A DNA stretch of 64,000 nucleotides from Methylovulum sp. (GCF_028687615.1 NZ_JAQTZU010000002.1:62001-126000); one strand, 5' to 3'. Shown: positions 1 to 10,028, counted from the first letter of the stretch. The notes: generated by a model not told the origin, from the sequence alone. A program made the numbers and translations.

Positions 1-155
1 TGTTTGCTGATTTGCGAAAGATATTGGGCCTGGTATTTGGACGTTTTTACTTCAAGGTGGATCAGCCAGGCGATGATTCCCGTTACGGCGCTCAAGACAA
101 CCGCAATATAAATTGTCAAAATCCGCTTAATCAATGATCCGCTATTCTGCTTCAC
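1..155 (-). CDS. Unknown single-span membrane protein, N-terminal part only
   Basis: An open frame runs off the left window edge, starting from a GTG codon at 155-153. The visible 51 residues begin with a short basic segment (KQNSGSLIKR). A hydrophobic stretch of about 20 residues follows (ILTIYIAVVLSAVTGIIAWL), and then a polar, coiled-coil-like segment (HLEVKTSKYQAQYL). This is the usual start of a protein anchored by one helix with a periplasmic or sensor region, such as a signal-transduction protein or a peptidase. The family cannot be named from this fragment. The start codon is inferred, since an ATG nearby leads at once to a stop. Confidence 0.55.
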   Translation of the reverse strand, partial: MKQNSGSLIKRILTIYIAVVLSAVTGIIAWLIHLEVKTSKYQAQYLSQISK

Positions 156-227
156 GCGGCATTTCCGTCAACAGCTAAAGCCATATCCCAATAGCACAGG
201 CGATACTGGCTTTGCAACAGGTCGCTT

Positions 228-367
228 AGAACGTGTTTTAAAAGCGTCGCGAGCGGTTCGATTGCAAGGCGCACGGAGTGGAAAAACCGGAGTGTACTGG
301 AGTACATGAGGATTTTGAGCACCCAACGCCGCAATCGAACCGCGTAGCAGCTTTTAAAACACGTTCT
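228..367. repeat. Long imperfect palindromic repeat (MITE-like)
   Basis: The ends AGAACGTGTTTTAAAAGC and GCTTTTAAAACACGTTCT are exact inverted copies. The complementarity continues inward through GCGGTTCGATTGC / GCAATCGAACCGC. The centre carries a further short palindrome around TGTACTGGAGTACA. The total of about 140 bp could fold into one long hairpin. It contains no gene of its own and lies between the leftmost gene and holA. The structure is typical of small non-autonomous dispersed repeats. No second copy was seen in this window. Confidence 0.75.
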
Positions 368-389
368 TAGTAATTTCATAGGGTTATAG

Positions 390-1415
390 TCAGCCTATAG
401 TTGCCATAACGGGTACGGAAGCGAACATTAAGCACAGCGTCCTCAGTGTTTCCCAAACATCACCGGCTTGTTGGCCTTTGCTTTGCCGGTCGGCTTTAGC
501 ACTTAACACCAGTAGCTGGTTCAAATCTTTATCGCTTAGTCTTTGCAAGGCTTCACCCACCAGTTGCCTGCGTTTGTCCCAGATCTGATTGTTCCGGTAA
601 GCAGTGTCCTGGCTATGCCCTTGCGTCATCGCCCATCTGATTTTTATTAGCGTCCTGGCTTCACGCATGATCGCCCACAACACCACGGGCGGCGCAATTC
701 CTTCGGCGTGTAGTCCTGATAGTATTTTTAAGATTCGGTTGGTTTTGCCAGCCAAGATGCTGTCCATCAATTTAAAAACATCATAACGGGAACTGTCGGC
801 AACGGCGGTTTCGATTTGCTGTACAGTCAATGTGCCGTCGCCGTATAGCACATACAATTTTTCGATTTCCTGGGCCGCCGCCAACAAATTGCCTTCAACC
901 CGCGATGCCAACAAGCGCAAACCTGGTTGTCCGGTTTGCAAGCCGCGTTGGGATAGGCGTTGTTGTAACCAGCGCAACAAGTCCTGGCCTTCCAGGGGCC
1001 AAACTTGTATGACGGCACCGGCGTTATCTAACGCCTGAAACCATTTTGTTTTTAACGATTCTTTGCCCAGTTTCCCCGAAGTCATCAGTAATAGCGTCGA
1101 TTCGGGCAGGTGTGCGCAATACGCCGTCAAGGCTTTCGCGCCTTCCATTCCTGGGGTGCTGGAAGACAGCCGTAATTCAATGATTTGTTTATCGGCAAAA
1201 ATGGACATGGAGTCCGCCGCCAGGCTTAATTGATTCCAGGCAAAACCCGTATCCACGGTAAACAGTTCCCGCGAGGTGAAACCGGCTTGCCGTGCCGCCA
1301 CGCGGATGGCATCCGCCGCTTCGCCGATCTGCAAGGGTTCATCGCCGCTGATAAAATAAACCGCCGCCAGACCTTTTTGCAAAGCGGTGTTCAGTTGCCC
1401 TGGTTTAAGCTGCAT
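390..1415 (-). CDS. holA: DNA polymerase III subunit delta
   Basis: This 341-residue protein matches the usual length of HolA, the subunit of the clamp-loader complex that opens the beta sliding clamp during replication. The N-terminus MQLKPGQLNTALQKG followed by VYFISGDEPLQI is characteristic of the family: the GDEP stretch occupies the Walker-A position, and as in other delta subunits no functional GKT is present. The start lies 3 nt after the lptE stop. The order leuS-lptE-holA is a conserved gammaproteobacterial operon, which supports the call. Confidence 0.95.
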   Translation of the reverse strand: MQLKPGQLNTALQKGLAAVYFISGDEPLQIGEAADAIRVAARQAGFTSRELFTVDTGFAWNQLSLAADSMSIFADKQIIELRLSSSTPGMEGAKALTAYCAHLPESTLLLMTSGKLGKESLKTKWFQALDNAGAVIQVWPLEGQDLLRWLQQRLSQRGLQTGQPGLRLLASRVEGNLLAAAQEIEKLYVLYGDGTLTVQQIETAVADSSRYDVFKLMDSILAGKTNRILKILSGLHAEGIAPPVVLWAIMREARTLIKIRWAMTQGHSQDTAYRNNQIWDKRRQLVGEALQRLSDKDLNQLLVLSAKADRQSKGQQAGDVWETLRTLCLMFASVPVMATIG

Positions 1416-1418
1416 TAT

Positions 1419-1913
1419 TTATTTGCTATTGGCTACCAATACGACCCGGATACGGTCAAGCATCATCCGCACGGCCTGATGCACCATTTCATTGCGGATG
1501 ACCTGTTGTTCGTTGTCCTTAGCCACCATGTCCTGCTGGTCATTAAAATATTCCCTTTTTATTTCAATTGGCTGGTTTTCCATCAATACGGTGTTGTCGG
1601 ATTTTACCAAGCCATATTGTAGCCGGTAATACAATTCCAGTTCATTGGAACGGCCTCTGGCACTCAGCGACAAGACCCGTTGGTCGCTATTTTCATTGGC
1701 GATTTTGATGATGGTGCCGGCAGCTTCCGGGGTGGCTGTGAGTTCACCGGATGCCGTCCGCAAAACTTTCCTGAACTGTTCCCGTAACGGTATGGACGCT
1801 CCTTCCAAATAGACTTTTTTCAAGCCTTCAGGTAAGTCTACCGCGCCACGCAAATGGTAACCGCAGGCGTTGACCAGCAAAGCAAAAACAAGGATAAAAA
1901 TTTTGGGTGGCAT
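1419..1913 (-). CDS. lptE: LPS-assembly lipoprotein LptE
   Basis: LptE (formerly RlpB) plugs the LptD barrel and helps insert lipopolysaccharide into the outer leaflet. The protein has 164 residues. Its short signal peptide ends in a lipobox (LLVNACGYHLRG), with Cys17 as the predicted lipidated residue; the CGYHLRG sequence right after cleavage is a hallmark of the family. It sits between leuS and holA on the same strand. lptD, the partner barrel, lies in this window about 12 kb away. Confidence 0.95.
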   Translation of the reverse strand: MPPKIFILVFALLVNACGYHLRGAVDLPEGLKKVYLEGASIPLREQFRKVLRTASGELTATPEAAGTIIKIANENSDQRVLSLSARGRSNELELYYRLQYGLVKSDNTVLMENQPIEIKREYFNDQQDMVAKDNEQQVIRNEMVHQAVRMMLDRIRVVLVANSK

Positions 1914-1930
1914 CTCGGCTCAGTTCTCTG

Positions 1931-4516
1931 TTAAATAACGATATTAACCAGTTTATTAGGAACAACAATGACTTTTTTGATAGCCGCACCGTCGATAAAG
2001 TGTTGGATATGCCCGTCGGCGAGCACGACGGCTTGCACGTCATCGTTGGATGCGCCAACCGGCACGGCAATTTTTCCGCGTAGTTTGCCATTGACCTGCA
2101 CCATCATTTCCAGTTCATCTTGTATCAAAGCCGATCCGTCAACCTCAGGCCACGCTTCGCTCATCACGGCTTTGCCATGACCCAATTCCTGCCACAAACT
2201 ATGGCAGATATGCGGCACTATCGGCGATAACATCAGCACTATCGCTTCCAGGACTTCTTGGCTAATCGCCTTGCCATTCGCTGATTCGTCGCTGAATTTG
2301 GACAAGGTATTGATCAATTCCATATTCGCGGCGATGGCGGTATTGAAAATCGTCCGCACCCCGACATCGTGGCTGACCTTTTGGATGGTCTGGTGCAATT
2401 GGCGGCGGACAGTGCGTTGTTCGGCCGTCAAGGCCGCCTTGTCGATTGGCGTAGTCGCCAATCCGGCACTGACATGCAAATGCACTTGCCGCCACAGCCG
2501 TTTCAGGAAGCGGAACGCGCCTTCCACGCCGCTATCAGACCATGCCAAGGATTGCTCAGGCGGTGCGGCGAACATGATGAACAAGCGCACCGTGTCCGCG
2601 CCGTATTGGTCGATCAGCACTTGCGGGTCGACACCGTTGTTTTTGGATTTGGACATTTTTTCGATATGCCCCACGGTGACTTCCGAGCCGTCCGTCTTCA
2701 ACTTGGCACTGATGATTTTGCCTTTTTTATCGCATTCGACATCAACTTGGGTCAGGTTGTAATATTGTTTGTGACCGTGGTCGTTAAGCTGATAAAAAGT
2801 CTCGGCAACGACCATGCCTTGGGTCAGCAATTTTTTGAACGGCTCACCGCAAGTAATCAAGCCTTCGTCACGCAATAGCTTAGTGTAAAAGCGTGAATAT
2901 AAAAGGTGCAAGATCGCATGTTCGATACCACCGATGTAATAATCGACGGGCAACCAATGGTTGGCATTGGCATCCAGCATCGCCGTATCGGGTTGGCTGG
3001 CAAACCGCGCGAAATACCAGGACGATTCCATGAAAGTGTCGAAGGTGTCGGTTTCGCGCCGCGCGGGTTTGCCGCAAGTCGGGCAAGTGGTTTTGGAGAA
3101 AGTCGGATGCGCGACTAAGGGCGATTGTGAACCGTCCAGCACCACATCACGCGGCAAGGTGACGGGCAAATCTTGCTCAGGGACAGGCACAGTGCCGCAG
3201 TCATCGCAATAAATGACCGGGATGGGTGCGCCCCAATAACGTTGGCGGGATACGCCCCAATCACGCAGACGGAAGTTGACTTTACGCTCGCCTTTGCCTT
3301 GTTGCTCAAGCGTTCCGGCGATTTTGCCGAAAGCTTGCTCGGAAGTCAGGTCATCGAATTGGGCGGAATTTTGCAATACGCCTTTGATGGTGTACGCCTG
3401 TTCGGTAATATCGGCTGCTTCACCGTTTTTACCAAAAATGACTTGCTTGATGGCGATGCCGTATTTTTTCGCAAACTCATAATCACGCTGGTCATGCGCC
3501 GGAACCGCCATCACCGCGCCCGTGCCGTAACCCATCAAGACGAAATTGGCGATCCACACTGGCACGGCCTCGCCGGTGATCGGATGCAGGGCAGAAATGC
3601 CGGACGCAATACCGCGTTTTTCCATCGTTTCCATCGCCGCTTCGGAGGTTTCCATCATTTTGCATTCGTTGATGAAATCGGCAATGTCCGGGTTGGTTTC
3701 AGCGGCTTTTAAGGCCAGCGGATGTTCGGCGGCAACCGCAAGATAGGTTACGCCCATCAAGGTATCAGGACGGGTCGTGTAGATACGCACAGGTTCGCCC
3801 AACTCCGGCACGGCAAAATCCATTTCCACACCTTCGGAGCGGCCTATCCAATTGGTCTGCATGGTTTTGACCTGCTCAGGCCAGCCATCTAAAGTCTCCA
3901 GCGCGTCCAGCAATTCTTGTCCGTAAGCGGTGATTTTCAAAAACCATTGTGCAATTTCCTTGCGCTCAACTTTAGTGTCACAACGCCAGCAACAGCCGTC
4001 GATGACTTGTTCGTTCGCCAACACGGTCATATCGTTCGGACACCAATTGACGGGCGCGGTTTTTTTGTAAACCAAGCCTTTTTCCAATAATTTCAGGAAA
4101 AACCATTGTTCCCATTGGTAGTAGCTAGGGTCGCAAGTGGCGATTTCCCTGTCCCAATCATAACCAAATCCCAGCCGTTTGAGCTGGTCGCGCATATAGT
4201 CGATATTGCTGTAGGTCCAATCGGCAGGATGGACATTGTTTTGCATCGCGGCATTTTCGGCGGGTAGGCCAAACGCATCCCAGCCCATCGGTTGCAGGAC
4301 GTTTTTGCCGAGCATCCGTTGGTAGCGGCTGATCACATCGCCTATCGTGTAATTGCGGACATGGCCCATGTGCAACTTGCCGCTGGGATACGGGAACATG
4401 GACAGGCAGTAGTATTTGGTCTTTTCGGAAGATTCTGAAGCTTTAAATACGCCGGATTGTTCCCAGGCATTTTGTGCTTCTTGCTCAATCATGAGCGGTT
4501 GATAATTTTCTTGCAT
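1931..4516 (-). CDS. leuS: Leucyl-tRNA synthetase
   Basis: This 861-residue class Ia aminoacyl-tRNA synthetase charges tRNA-Leu. The HIGH-type motif is seen as [10 protein letters not shown] near residue 50 and the KMSKS loop as [10 protein letters not shown] near residue 635. Between them is a CP1 editing domain ([20 protein letters not shown]). A cysteine-rich zinc-ribbon-like stretch ([12 protein letters not shown]) follows. Length and motif order are normal. It is the first gene of the leuS-lptE-holA operon, and the gene to its right is transcribed away from it. Confidence 0.98.
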   Translation of the reverse strand: MQENYQPLMIEQEAQNAWEQSGVFKASESSEKTKYYCLSMFPYPSGKLHMGHVRNYTIGDVISRYQRMLGKNVLQPMGWDAFGLPAENAAMQNNVHPADWTYSNIDYMRDQLKRLGFGYDWDREIATCDPSYYQWEQWFFLKLLEKGLVYKKTAPVNWCPNDMTVLANEQVIDGCCWRCDTKVERKEIAQWFLKITAYGQELLDALETLDGWPEQVKTMQTNWIGRSEGVEMDFAVPELGEPVRIYTTRPDTLMGVTYLAVAAEHPLALKAAETNPDIADFINECKMMETSEAAMETMEKRGIASGISALHPITGEAVPVWIANFVLMGYGTGAVMAVPAHDQRDYEFAKKYGIAIKQVIFGKNGEAADITEQAYTIKGVLQNSAQFDDLTSEQAFGKIAGTLEQQGKGERKVNFRLRDWGVSRQRYWGAPIPVIYCDDCGTVPVPEQDLPVTLPRDVVLDGSQSPLVAHPTFSKTTCPTCGKPARRETDTFDTFMESSWYFARFASQPDTAMLDANANHWLPVDYYIGGIEHAILHLLYSRFYTKLLRDEGLITCGEPFKKLLTQGMVVAETFYQLNDHGHKQYYNLTQVDVECDKKGKIISAKLKTDGSEVTVGHIEKMSKSKNNGVDPQVLIDQYGADTVRLFIMFAAPPEQSLAWSDSGVEGAFRFLKRLWRQVHLHVSAGLATTPIDKAALTAEQRTVRRQLHQTIQKVSHDVGVRTIFNTAIAANMELINTLSKFSDESANGKAISQEVLEAIVLMLSPIVPHICHSLWQELGHGKAVMSEAWPEVDGSALIQDELEMMVQVNGKLRGKIAVPVGASNDDVQAVVLADGHIQHFIDGAAIKKVIVVPNKLVNIVI

Positions 4517-4599
4517 CCTTCTCGTCTTTTACCGATCAAAAGCGTTAGAATACCGTACACTTGCTTAAATCTAAAGCGTCAATTTCCAGGAGTCGGACT

Positions 4600-5085
4600 A
4601 TGAATAAAAATAAACTAATCAATGCCTATCTCGAATTAATGGGGCATCTTTATGAAGCGATGGATGACACTTTGCATTCTTCCGCCGAGGCAATGGACGT
4701 TGCCAAGGGAAAATTAAGCAAAGTCAGTGATTTGACCAGCGAGGAAATGGATAAGGTGGCGGGCTATCTTAAGCGTGATGTCGAACATGCCGCACATTGG
4801 TTATCAGACCATACGGATTTCCACTCATTGTCAGATTGGTTCAAATTCGATGTCGACTTGGTGGAAAATTTCACCTTGGATGCGTTTGCAAGCCTGGCCG
4901 ACAAAACCCGTATCGAATTGGCAAAACTGGAGCAATTGGCGACCAAACATGTTTACCATAGTGGCGACATCACCAGTCCGGGAACATTTATTTGCGATGA
5001 TTGCGGCAAAGAAATCGCTTTTAAAACACCGAGTGAAATTCCTGAATGCCCGGCTTGCCACCATAATGTCTTTGTCAGGATGTAA
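4600..5085 (+). CDS. Zinc ribbon-containing protein (DUF1451-like)
   Basis: The 161-residue soluble protein has an N-terminal helical region rich in charged residues and a C-terminal zinc ribbon with two Cys pairs (FICDDCGKEI and ECPACHHN). This is the layout of the DUF1451 family, whose role is not well established. The start was moved inward to the ATG at 4600 because CCAGGAG lies 8 nt upstream. The longer frame would begin at a TTG with no ribosome binding site. It is divergent from leuS. Confidence 0.85.
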   Translation: MNKNKLINAYLELMGHLYEAMDDTLHSSAEAMDVAKGKLSKVSDLTSEEMDKVAGYLKRDVEHAAHWLSDHTDFHSLSDWFKFDVDLVENFTLDAFASLADKTRIELAKLEQLATKHVYHSGDITSPGTFICDDCGKEIAFKTPSEIPECPACHHNVFVRM

Positions 5086-5097
5086 TTTATAAAAGCC

Positions 5098-5277
5098 ATT
5101 GTCCACGAAAAACACGAAAAAAAAGCTTATTGGTTATTTTTCAAAGCCATCCAATATCGCTTATTGTTGGAAGCTTGAAAGCAACGCCACTAATGACACA
5201 GTTGTGTTTCACCATCGAATTTTCTTCGTTTTTGTGTTTCTGTACCCCAGAGGGTATTCGTGCCTTTCGTGGACAAT
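5098..5277. repeat. MITE-like element with 13-bp terminal inverted repeats
   Basis: The left end ATTGTCCACGAAA (5098-5110) is exactly inverted at the right end TTTCGTGGACAAT (5265-5277). Between them are about 155 bp of AT-rich sequence with no convincing gene. The same terminal sequence bounds other elements in this window, at 24543-24627 and 27179-27314, with a right end alone at 27554-27565. It lies between the zinc-ribbon gene and the parA-like gene and may supply part of their intergenic region. Confidence 0.7.
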
Positions 5278-5320
5278 CTAAACCACTTATCAGCTTTCAA
5301 GAAAACCAACAGGAACAACC

Positions 5321-6103
5321 ATGCGTAGAGTGATTTTTAACCAAAAAGGTGGTGTCGGCAAATCAACCATCACCTGTAATCTGGCGGCGATCAGCGCCAT
5401 TGAAGGCAAACGGACTTTAGTGATTGACTTGGACGTACAAGGTAACTCTACGCAATACTTGCTAGGTGCTAAAGTTGGTGAAAGCGACAAAACTGTCGCG
5501 CTGTTTTTCAAAAACAGCCTGAGCCTGTCGTTGTTTGGCGGCAATAGCAATGCTTCGGGATTGGAAGGCATTATCCATGAAACACCGTTCCCAAACCTGT
5601 TTGTCATTCCATCGCACCCTGAACTCGATCCCTTGCAAGGCCGTTTGGAAGCCCGTTTTAAAATTTTTAAGCTCAAAGAAGCCTTGGAAAAACTCGAAGG
5701 TTTTGACAATATCTTCATCGACACCCCGCCGATTTTAAACTTCTACAGCCAATCCGCGTTGATTGCCGCAGAAAAATGCCTGATTCCTTTTGATTGTGAC
5801 ACGTTTGCCAGGGAAGCCTTGTACACGCTGATGCACACCGTCGCCGAGGTCAAGGCCGACCATAACCAAAATCTGGAAATTGAAGGCATCATTGTCAACC
5901 AATACCAAAAACAAGCCAATCTGCCACGGCAATTGGTTGAAGAATTGCTCGCCGAAGGTTTGCCGGTGTTGGCCTCGATGATTTCGCCATCGGTTAAAGT
6001 CAGGGAATCCCATTCGGTCTCACAACCTCTGGTGCATTACGCGCCCGGCCATAAACTCAGTGATGAATTTCGGGCCTTATACGCGGAACTTCATAATCAG
6101 TGA
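5321..6103 (+). CDS. ParA family ATPase
   Basis: The 260-residue MinD/ParA-type P-loop ATPase has a deviant Walker A motif at residues 8-16 (QKGGVGKST), a DLDVQGNST switch region near residue 41 and a Walker B-like FIDTPP near residue 131. Such ATPases position DNA or protein cargo on the nucleoid or membrane. No parB follows it, so chromosome partition is not indicated. The next gene is a GNAT-like protein on the same strand, 43 nt away. The cargo is unknown. Confidence 0.9.
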   Translation: MRRVIFNQKGGVGKSTITCNLAAISAIEGKRTLVIDLDVQGNSTQYLLGAKVGESDKTVALFFKNSLSLSLFGGNSNASGLEGIIHETPFPNLFVIPSHPELDPLQGRLEARFKIFKLKEALEKLEGFDNIFIDTPPILNFYSQSALIAAEKCLIPFDCDTFAREALYTLMHTVAEVKADHNQNLEIEGIIVNQYQKQANLPRQLVEELLAEGLPVLASMISPSVKVRESHSVSQPLVHYAPGHKLSDEFRALYAELHNQ

Positions 6104-6146
6104 CAGGGTTTAGGCTTTCAGGCTGTTTTCTACCGTCTGGTTGGAA

Positions 6147-7313
6147 ATGAAAGTTCAACTGCTTGAAAATTTGGCGCAAATTGACGCCGTCGCCTGGAAC
6201 AATCTAGCAGGGGATGTTTACCCGTTTTTGCGCCATGAGTTTTTGCTCGCCTTGGAGCAATCCAGCGCAGTCTCTGAAAAAACAGGCTGGATACCCAGGC
6301 ATTTGTTGGTTCTGAATGACGGCGAACTCTGCGCTTTGATGCCGCTATATCTCAAAACCCATTCACGCGGCGAATATGTGTTCGACCAACAATGGGCGAA
6401 TGCCTATCATCAGCAGGGTTTGGCGTATTATCCTAAACTACTGACCGCGATTCCCTTCACGCCCTGCCAAGGCTTACGTTTTGCCAGCAAAGAGGGCTTG
6501 GATGCGGAAAACATCCTGCGGCTGTTTCTCAAAACCATCCAACAACTTGCCGTCCAATACGACATTTCCTCTTGGCATTGCCTGTTTCCCAATCTTGCGC
6601 AACTGGATGCCCTGAAATCCGCCCAACTGCTCGTCCGCGAAGGTGTGCAGTTCCAATGGTTCAACAAAAATTACCGCCATTTCGATGATTTTTTGCAAAC
6701 CTTAAGCGCCAGCAAACGCAAAATGATCAAACGCGAACGCCGCCGTATCGGCGAACAAGGTGTGTGTTTGCACAGAATTCAAGGTGCGGACATCAGCGAC
6801 GATGATTGGCGGGTGTTTTTCCAGTTTTATGTGTTGACCTACCTGAAAAAAGCCTCGCAACCCTATCTAAACTTAGCGTTTTTTCAGCAAATCGCCCAAA
6901 CCATGCCCGAACAATTATTGCTGGTGTTGGCGATGAAAGACGGCTCCCCAGTCGGTGCGGCCTTAAGCTTTATTGGCAAAGACACGTTTTTCGGACGCTA
7001 TTGGGGCTGTTATGAAGAATACAACTCCCTACATTTTGAAGCCTGTTACTACCAGGGTATTGATTATTGCATTGAAAAAGGCCTGGCTAAATTTGATTCA
7101 GGGGCACAAGGCGAGCATAAAATCGCCCGTGGCTTTGAGCCGGTGACGACTTATTCGGCGCACTGGATAAAAGACCCGCAATTTGCCGAAGCGATTGGGC
7201 AATTTTTAGACCGTGAAAAAAGCGCGGTAGCACTTTATAAAAACGAAGTGGCGAGCTATCTGCCGTTTAAAAAATCTTTTGGTTTCCCTTGCCAGAATGA
7301 CGATGAAAACTAA
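6147..7313 (+). CDS. GNAT-fold acyltransferase, peptidogalycan/DUF482 family
   Basis: The protein has about 388 residues. It resembles the DUF482 group of FemAB-like acyltransferases, with the conserved HEFLLALEQS near the N-terminus, LMPLYLKTHSRGEYVFD, and a C-terminal core FDSGAQGEHKIARGFEP followed by TYSAHW. The last of these is a strong family signature. Members carry two GNAT-like folds, and the substrate is unproven. The start is set at ATG 6147, since the longer frame begins with TTG two codons earlier. It follows the ParA-like gene and probably shares its transcript. Confidence 0.8.
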   Translation: MKVQLLENLAQIDAVAWNNLAGDVYPFLRHEFLLALEQSSAVSEKTGWIPRHLLVLNDGELCALMPLYLKTHSRGEYVFDQQWANAYHQQGLAYYPKLLTAIPFTPCQGLRFASKEGLDAENILRLFLKTIQQLAVQYDISSWHCLFPNLAQLDALKSAQLLVREGVQFQWFNKNYRHFDDFLQTLSASKRKMIKRERRRIGEQGVCLHRIQGADISDDDWRVFFQFYVLTYLKKASQPYLNLAFFQQIAQTMPEQLLLVLAMKDGSPVGAALSFIGKDTFFGRYWGCYEEYNSLHFEACYYQGIDYCIEKGLAKFDSGAQGEHKIARGFEPVTTYSAHWIKDPQFAEAIGQFLDREKSAVALYKNEVASYLPFKKSFGFPCQNDDEN

Positions 7314-7343
7314 AACATGTTCTGACAGTTTCGAGGAAAGCCA

Positions 7344-7540
7344 TGCGTTGCTTGGTTTGCCTGTAGATGCCGGACGCCAAAATCAAACCTTATGTCAATG
7401 TCGATGAGATCCAAGAAGCAGGAAAATGGATCAATGCCAAGGGTTTAAAGCCGACAATTATATTTATTCTTGAAGCGTTGTTTCTGCCCGCTGGGGGCGT
7501 GGATGTTTGCGTAACATTTATAATGTTTTACACTGTATAA
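7344..7540 (+). pseudogene. Possible short broken reading frame before the MITE-like element
   Basis: A GAGGAAA site is followed 3 nt later by ATG at 7344, but that frame stops after seven codons. An overlapping frame stays open from 7316 to the TAA at 7538-7540 and gives a protein-like sequence (IKPYVNVDEIQEAGKWINAK). This could be a small gene with a frameshift whose end was disturbed by the insertion at 7541. No family was recognised, and it may be chance. Confidence 0.25.
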
Positions 7541-7908
7541 CTGATGTTACGCAGTGACGTAGTTTATATCCCATTTGCCGCGTCGAGCACCGCAGCATTT
7601 GTCGGGAATAGCCCGAAGGGGTGCGGCAAGGATGCCGCACGGCGGCAAAGGGGCAGGAAGCCCCTTTTGCCGTCCCCCGACAAATGCGAGGAGCGCAAGA
7701 CATTAGCGGCAACGGGCCGCCTTTTCTTTGGATACTTTCTTTTCGACTGCATGGATGCAGGAGGTAGAGCAACGCAGGAGCAGTTGCCGAGGCGGAGCAA
7801 AAGAAAGTATCTCGCCTTCGGGTGCGAGAACCCGATTAAATAAACCGTCGCGATAGCGACTCTTCATTATTTATTTTCAAATCGTAGAAAATGTCTGCGT
7901 AACATCAG
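7541..7908. mobile_element. MITE-like element with 14-bp inverted repeats and 7-bp target duplication
   Basis: The ends CTGATGTTACGCAG (7541-7554) and CTGCGTAACATCAG (7895-7908) are perfect inverted copies. They are flanked on both sides by the direct repeat TGTATAA (7534-7540 and 7909-7915), as expected of a transposed element. The 368-bp body is GC-rich, has internal hairpins such as GTGCGGCAAGGATGCCGCAC, and contains no transposase. It would have to be moved in trans. It sits 21 bp beyond the 3' end of ctaA. Confidence 0.85.
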
Positions 7909-7929
7909 TGTATAAGTTATCGCTCCATG

Positions 7930-8943
7930 TCAAATGGCAGCCCGATGCTTTCCCGAATAATTCAAAGACATCGCCAGAAAAAACTGCACACCAAAAATCA
8001 TATTCGCCATTAACAAATGGATGGGTTGGGCGACGGGCGGCATTCCCAGGCGGTCCAGCGATACGCCCGCCAGGATCGCCGTGATGACTAAAGCTGCCAA
8101 CGCATAGCCCGTGCGTAGCAACAGGCTGTCTTTGGCGACGTGTTGGCGTAGTTTCCAAACTATCCATAAATTGGTGAACAAGATGATGGATGAGAATGAG
8201 CGGTGTATATAGAAAATGATCGGAAAATCATCGCGCCAGAATTTACGGTCGATATAGCTGTGTTCGTGGGTGATGAAATCCACCGCTTCCCTGACTTGGG
8301 TGCCCATCGCCACTTGCAATAAAGTCATCGCCATAGCGATTTTCAGTAGGGTCGGGACGATTGGCGGCAATTGCCCGGTATCAAATTGACCGATAAAGTC
8401 CCGTTGCGAGCGGGTGATGGTGTAGATGAGCAAGGCGACGATGCCCAGGGCCAAGAGCATGTGCAGGGTGATCATAATCGGTTTGAGGTTGCTGGCGACG
8501 ACGCTGGAACCCAACCAACCTTGAAACCCCACCAGAAAAAAGCTGCTGACTGCCAGATAAAAAATGGTTTTGTCTGTTTTCAGAAAAATCCGCGATGACC
8601 ATGCCGTCAGGAAAATCAATATCCCGATGCTTGCACCGACCAAACGGTTGGTGTATTCCGTCCAGGTTTTCACCGGATTGAATTGGGTGTTTTCGTAGCC
8701 GCGTTGGGCGTAGATTTCGTGGTAATTCGCGGGCAGTTGTGTTTCATCAGTCGGCGGTATCCATTGCCCAAAGCAAGTGGGCCAATCGGGACAACCCATA
8801 CCCGCACCGGACGCCCTGACGATGCCGCCAGCGAGGATGACGAGATAGACCGCGAAAATGGTGATGGTGCCTAAGCGGCGGAAACGGATGATGGCTTGAT
8901 TATCTGCTTGGTTATCTACTTGATTATCTATGGATGATGACAT
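7930..8943 (-). CDS. ctaA: Heme A synthase (COX15/CtaA)
   Basis: This integral membrane protein converts heme O to heme A for cytochrome c oxidase. It has about eight hydrophobic helices and the family motifs GAGMGCPDWPTCFGQW after helix 1, EYTNRLVGA, LHMLLAL, and EHSYIDRKFWRDDFP ahead of HRSFSS. The histidines in EYTNR-following and IHLLMAN segments are heme-ligand candidates. ATG 8943 is chosen as start. A longer frame to a TTG at 9018 would overlap ygfZ and add a non-conserved tail. The first residues carry a short DNQ-type repeat (DNQVDNQADNQA). Confidence 0.93.
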   Translation of the reverse strand: MSSSIDNQVDNQADNQAIIRFRRLGTITIFAVYLVILAGGIVRASGAGMGCPDWPTCFGQWIPPTDETQLPANYHEIYAQRGYENTQFNPVKTWTEYTNRLVGASIGILIFLTAWSSRIFLKTDKTIFYLAVSSFFLVGFQGWLGSSVVASNLKPIMITLHMLLALGIVALLIYTITRSQRDFIGQFDTGQLPPIVPTLLKIAMAMTLLQVAMGTQVREAVDFITHEHSYIDRKFWRDDFPIIFYIHRSFSSIILFTNLWIVWKLRQHVAKDSLLLRTGYALAALVITAILAGVSLDRLGMPPVAQPIHLLMANMIFGVQFFLAMSLNYSGKHRAAI

Positions 8944-9010
8944 AACAATCGGCAAGTTGTTTGTTAAAAAGGGACCCACCTGATCATTCAAACCAAGTGG
9001 GCCAGAGTAT

Positions 9011-9979
9011 TTAGGCAATCGTTGGGGTAGAAAATTCTAGCAAAACCAATGGCCTGCCATCAGCCAGTTTAAGTTGGTCATTGTTATCTTCGGCAATCTG
9101 GATGACGACCAGCATTTTGCAGCGTTGTCCATCCGCCTGTGCAACCAGCACGTGCCCCATCGGTTTATCACGCCCGTCCAGTACATTCGTGTAGTGTTCG
9201 GGGGCATCTGCGCTCGATTCCGCCAGAAACAGGCCGCGTTTGCTTTTGCCCAGATAATAGGTGCGGGCGATCACTTCCTGGCCGGTGTAACAGCCTTTGC
9301 TAAAGCTGATGCCGCCCAATTTGTCCAGATTCAACATGAGCGGGACAAATGCTTCCGATGTTGCGCCAGTCAACCACGGAATACCGGAAACAATATCGCG
9401 CAAACGCCACTGGTCAGTATTTTCAGGCAGAAAACCTTGCTGGATTTTTGCCGACCAGAATGAGGCGGCTGCATCCGGCGTGGCGAGAACCAGCGAACGG
9501 TCACCAAAATTTACACTGGCAACGGGGATTGGTGTGGTGGCTAACCATGCAGCGGTAGGGGCTGTTGAAGGTGATACTCCTAACAGGCAATAATCATTGG
9601 TCGTGTCGGTGATGGTGGCGTCTGAGCGCAAAATAAACAAGCCCAAGCGTTTTCTTACCGTGTCCAGCAATTCAGCCGGAACAATCAGATGAAAAACATC
9701 GGCTTGTTTGATCAGTAAGAAAGTAGCGATAGCGCGGCCTTTAGGATTGCATAACGCCCCTAGGCTACTTTGGGTTTCGCTCAGGTCATTGATATTGCAA
9801 GTAGTCTGGCCTTGCAACAAGCCCGCCGCATCTTTGCCACCGATGCTCAATACGCCTAAAAACACGAGCGGGCAAATGCGTTGCCGGGCGGAAGTGCCGG
9901 CCAGCGGAAAGGCGACATCTGTCGGTGTCAGGAAGTGGGCTTGTGCTGACAGCAGGAAATTTTTCCAGTTTGAGTTCAT
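9011..9979 (-). CDS. ygfZ: tRNA-modifying protein YgfZ, folate-binding
   Basis: The 322-residue protein is a GcvT paralogue that uses tetrahydrofolate and supports iron-sulfur enzymes such as MiaB. The defining motif K-G-C-Y-T-G-Q-E is present (FSKGCYTGQEVIARTYYLGK) with the conserved cysteine. The N-terminal GGKDAAGLLQGQTTCNIN is also typical. Its end lies beside the ctaA start, so the two are likely co-transcribed. Confidence 0.93.
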   Translation of the reverse strand: MNSNWKNFLLSAQAHFLTPTDVAFPLAGTSARQRICPLVFLGVLSIGGKDAAGLLQGQTTCNINDLSETQSSLGALCNPKGRAIATFLLIKQADVFHLIVPAELLDTVRKRLGLFILRSDATITDTTNDYCLLGVSPSTAPTAAWLATTPIPVASVNFGDRSLVLATPDAAASFWSAKIQQGFLPENTDQWRLRDIVSGIPWLTGATSEAFVPLMLNLDKLGGISFSKGCYTGQEVIARTYYLGKSKRGLFLAESSADAPEHYTNVLDGRDKPMGHVLVAQADGQRCKMLVVIQIAEDNNDQLKLADGRPLVLLEFSTPTIA

Positions 9980-10028
9980 TTTTATACGTTAAGCTTCAAT
10001 GTAGTCTTTAAAAAGGGTGGCAGGAGAT

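Noticed and set aside
152..379. 75-codon frame over the palindromic repeat near the left edge
   Set aside because: It is encoded mostly by the repeat itself, has no ribosome binding site and no protein-like composition.
5321..6103. Plasmid or chromosome partition locus
   Set aside because: The ParA-like ATPase has no parB and no iteron or parS-like repeats nearby.
7544..7843. Frames on both strands within the MITE-like element
   Set aside because: They lie within a non-coding palindromic element and share no transposase motif.
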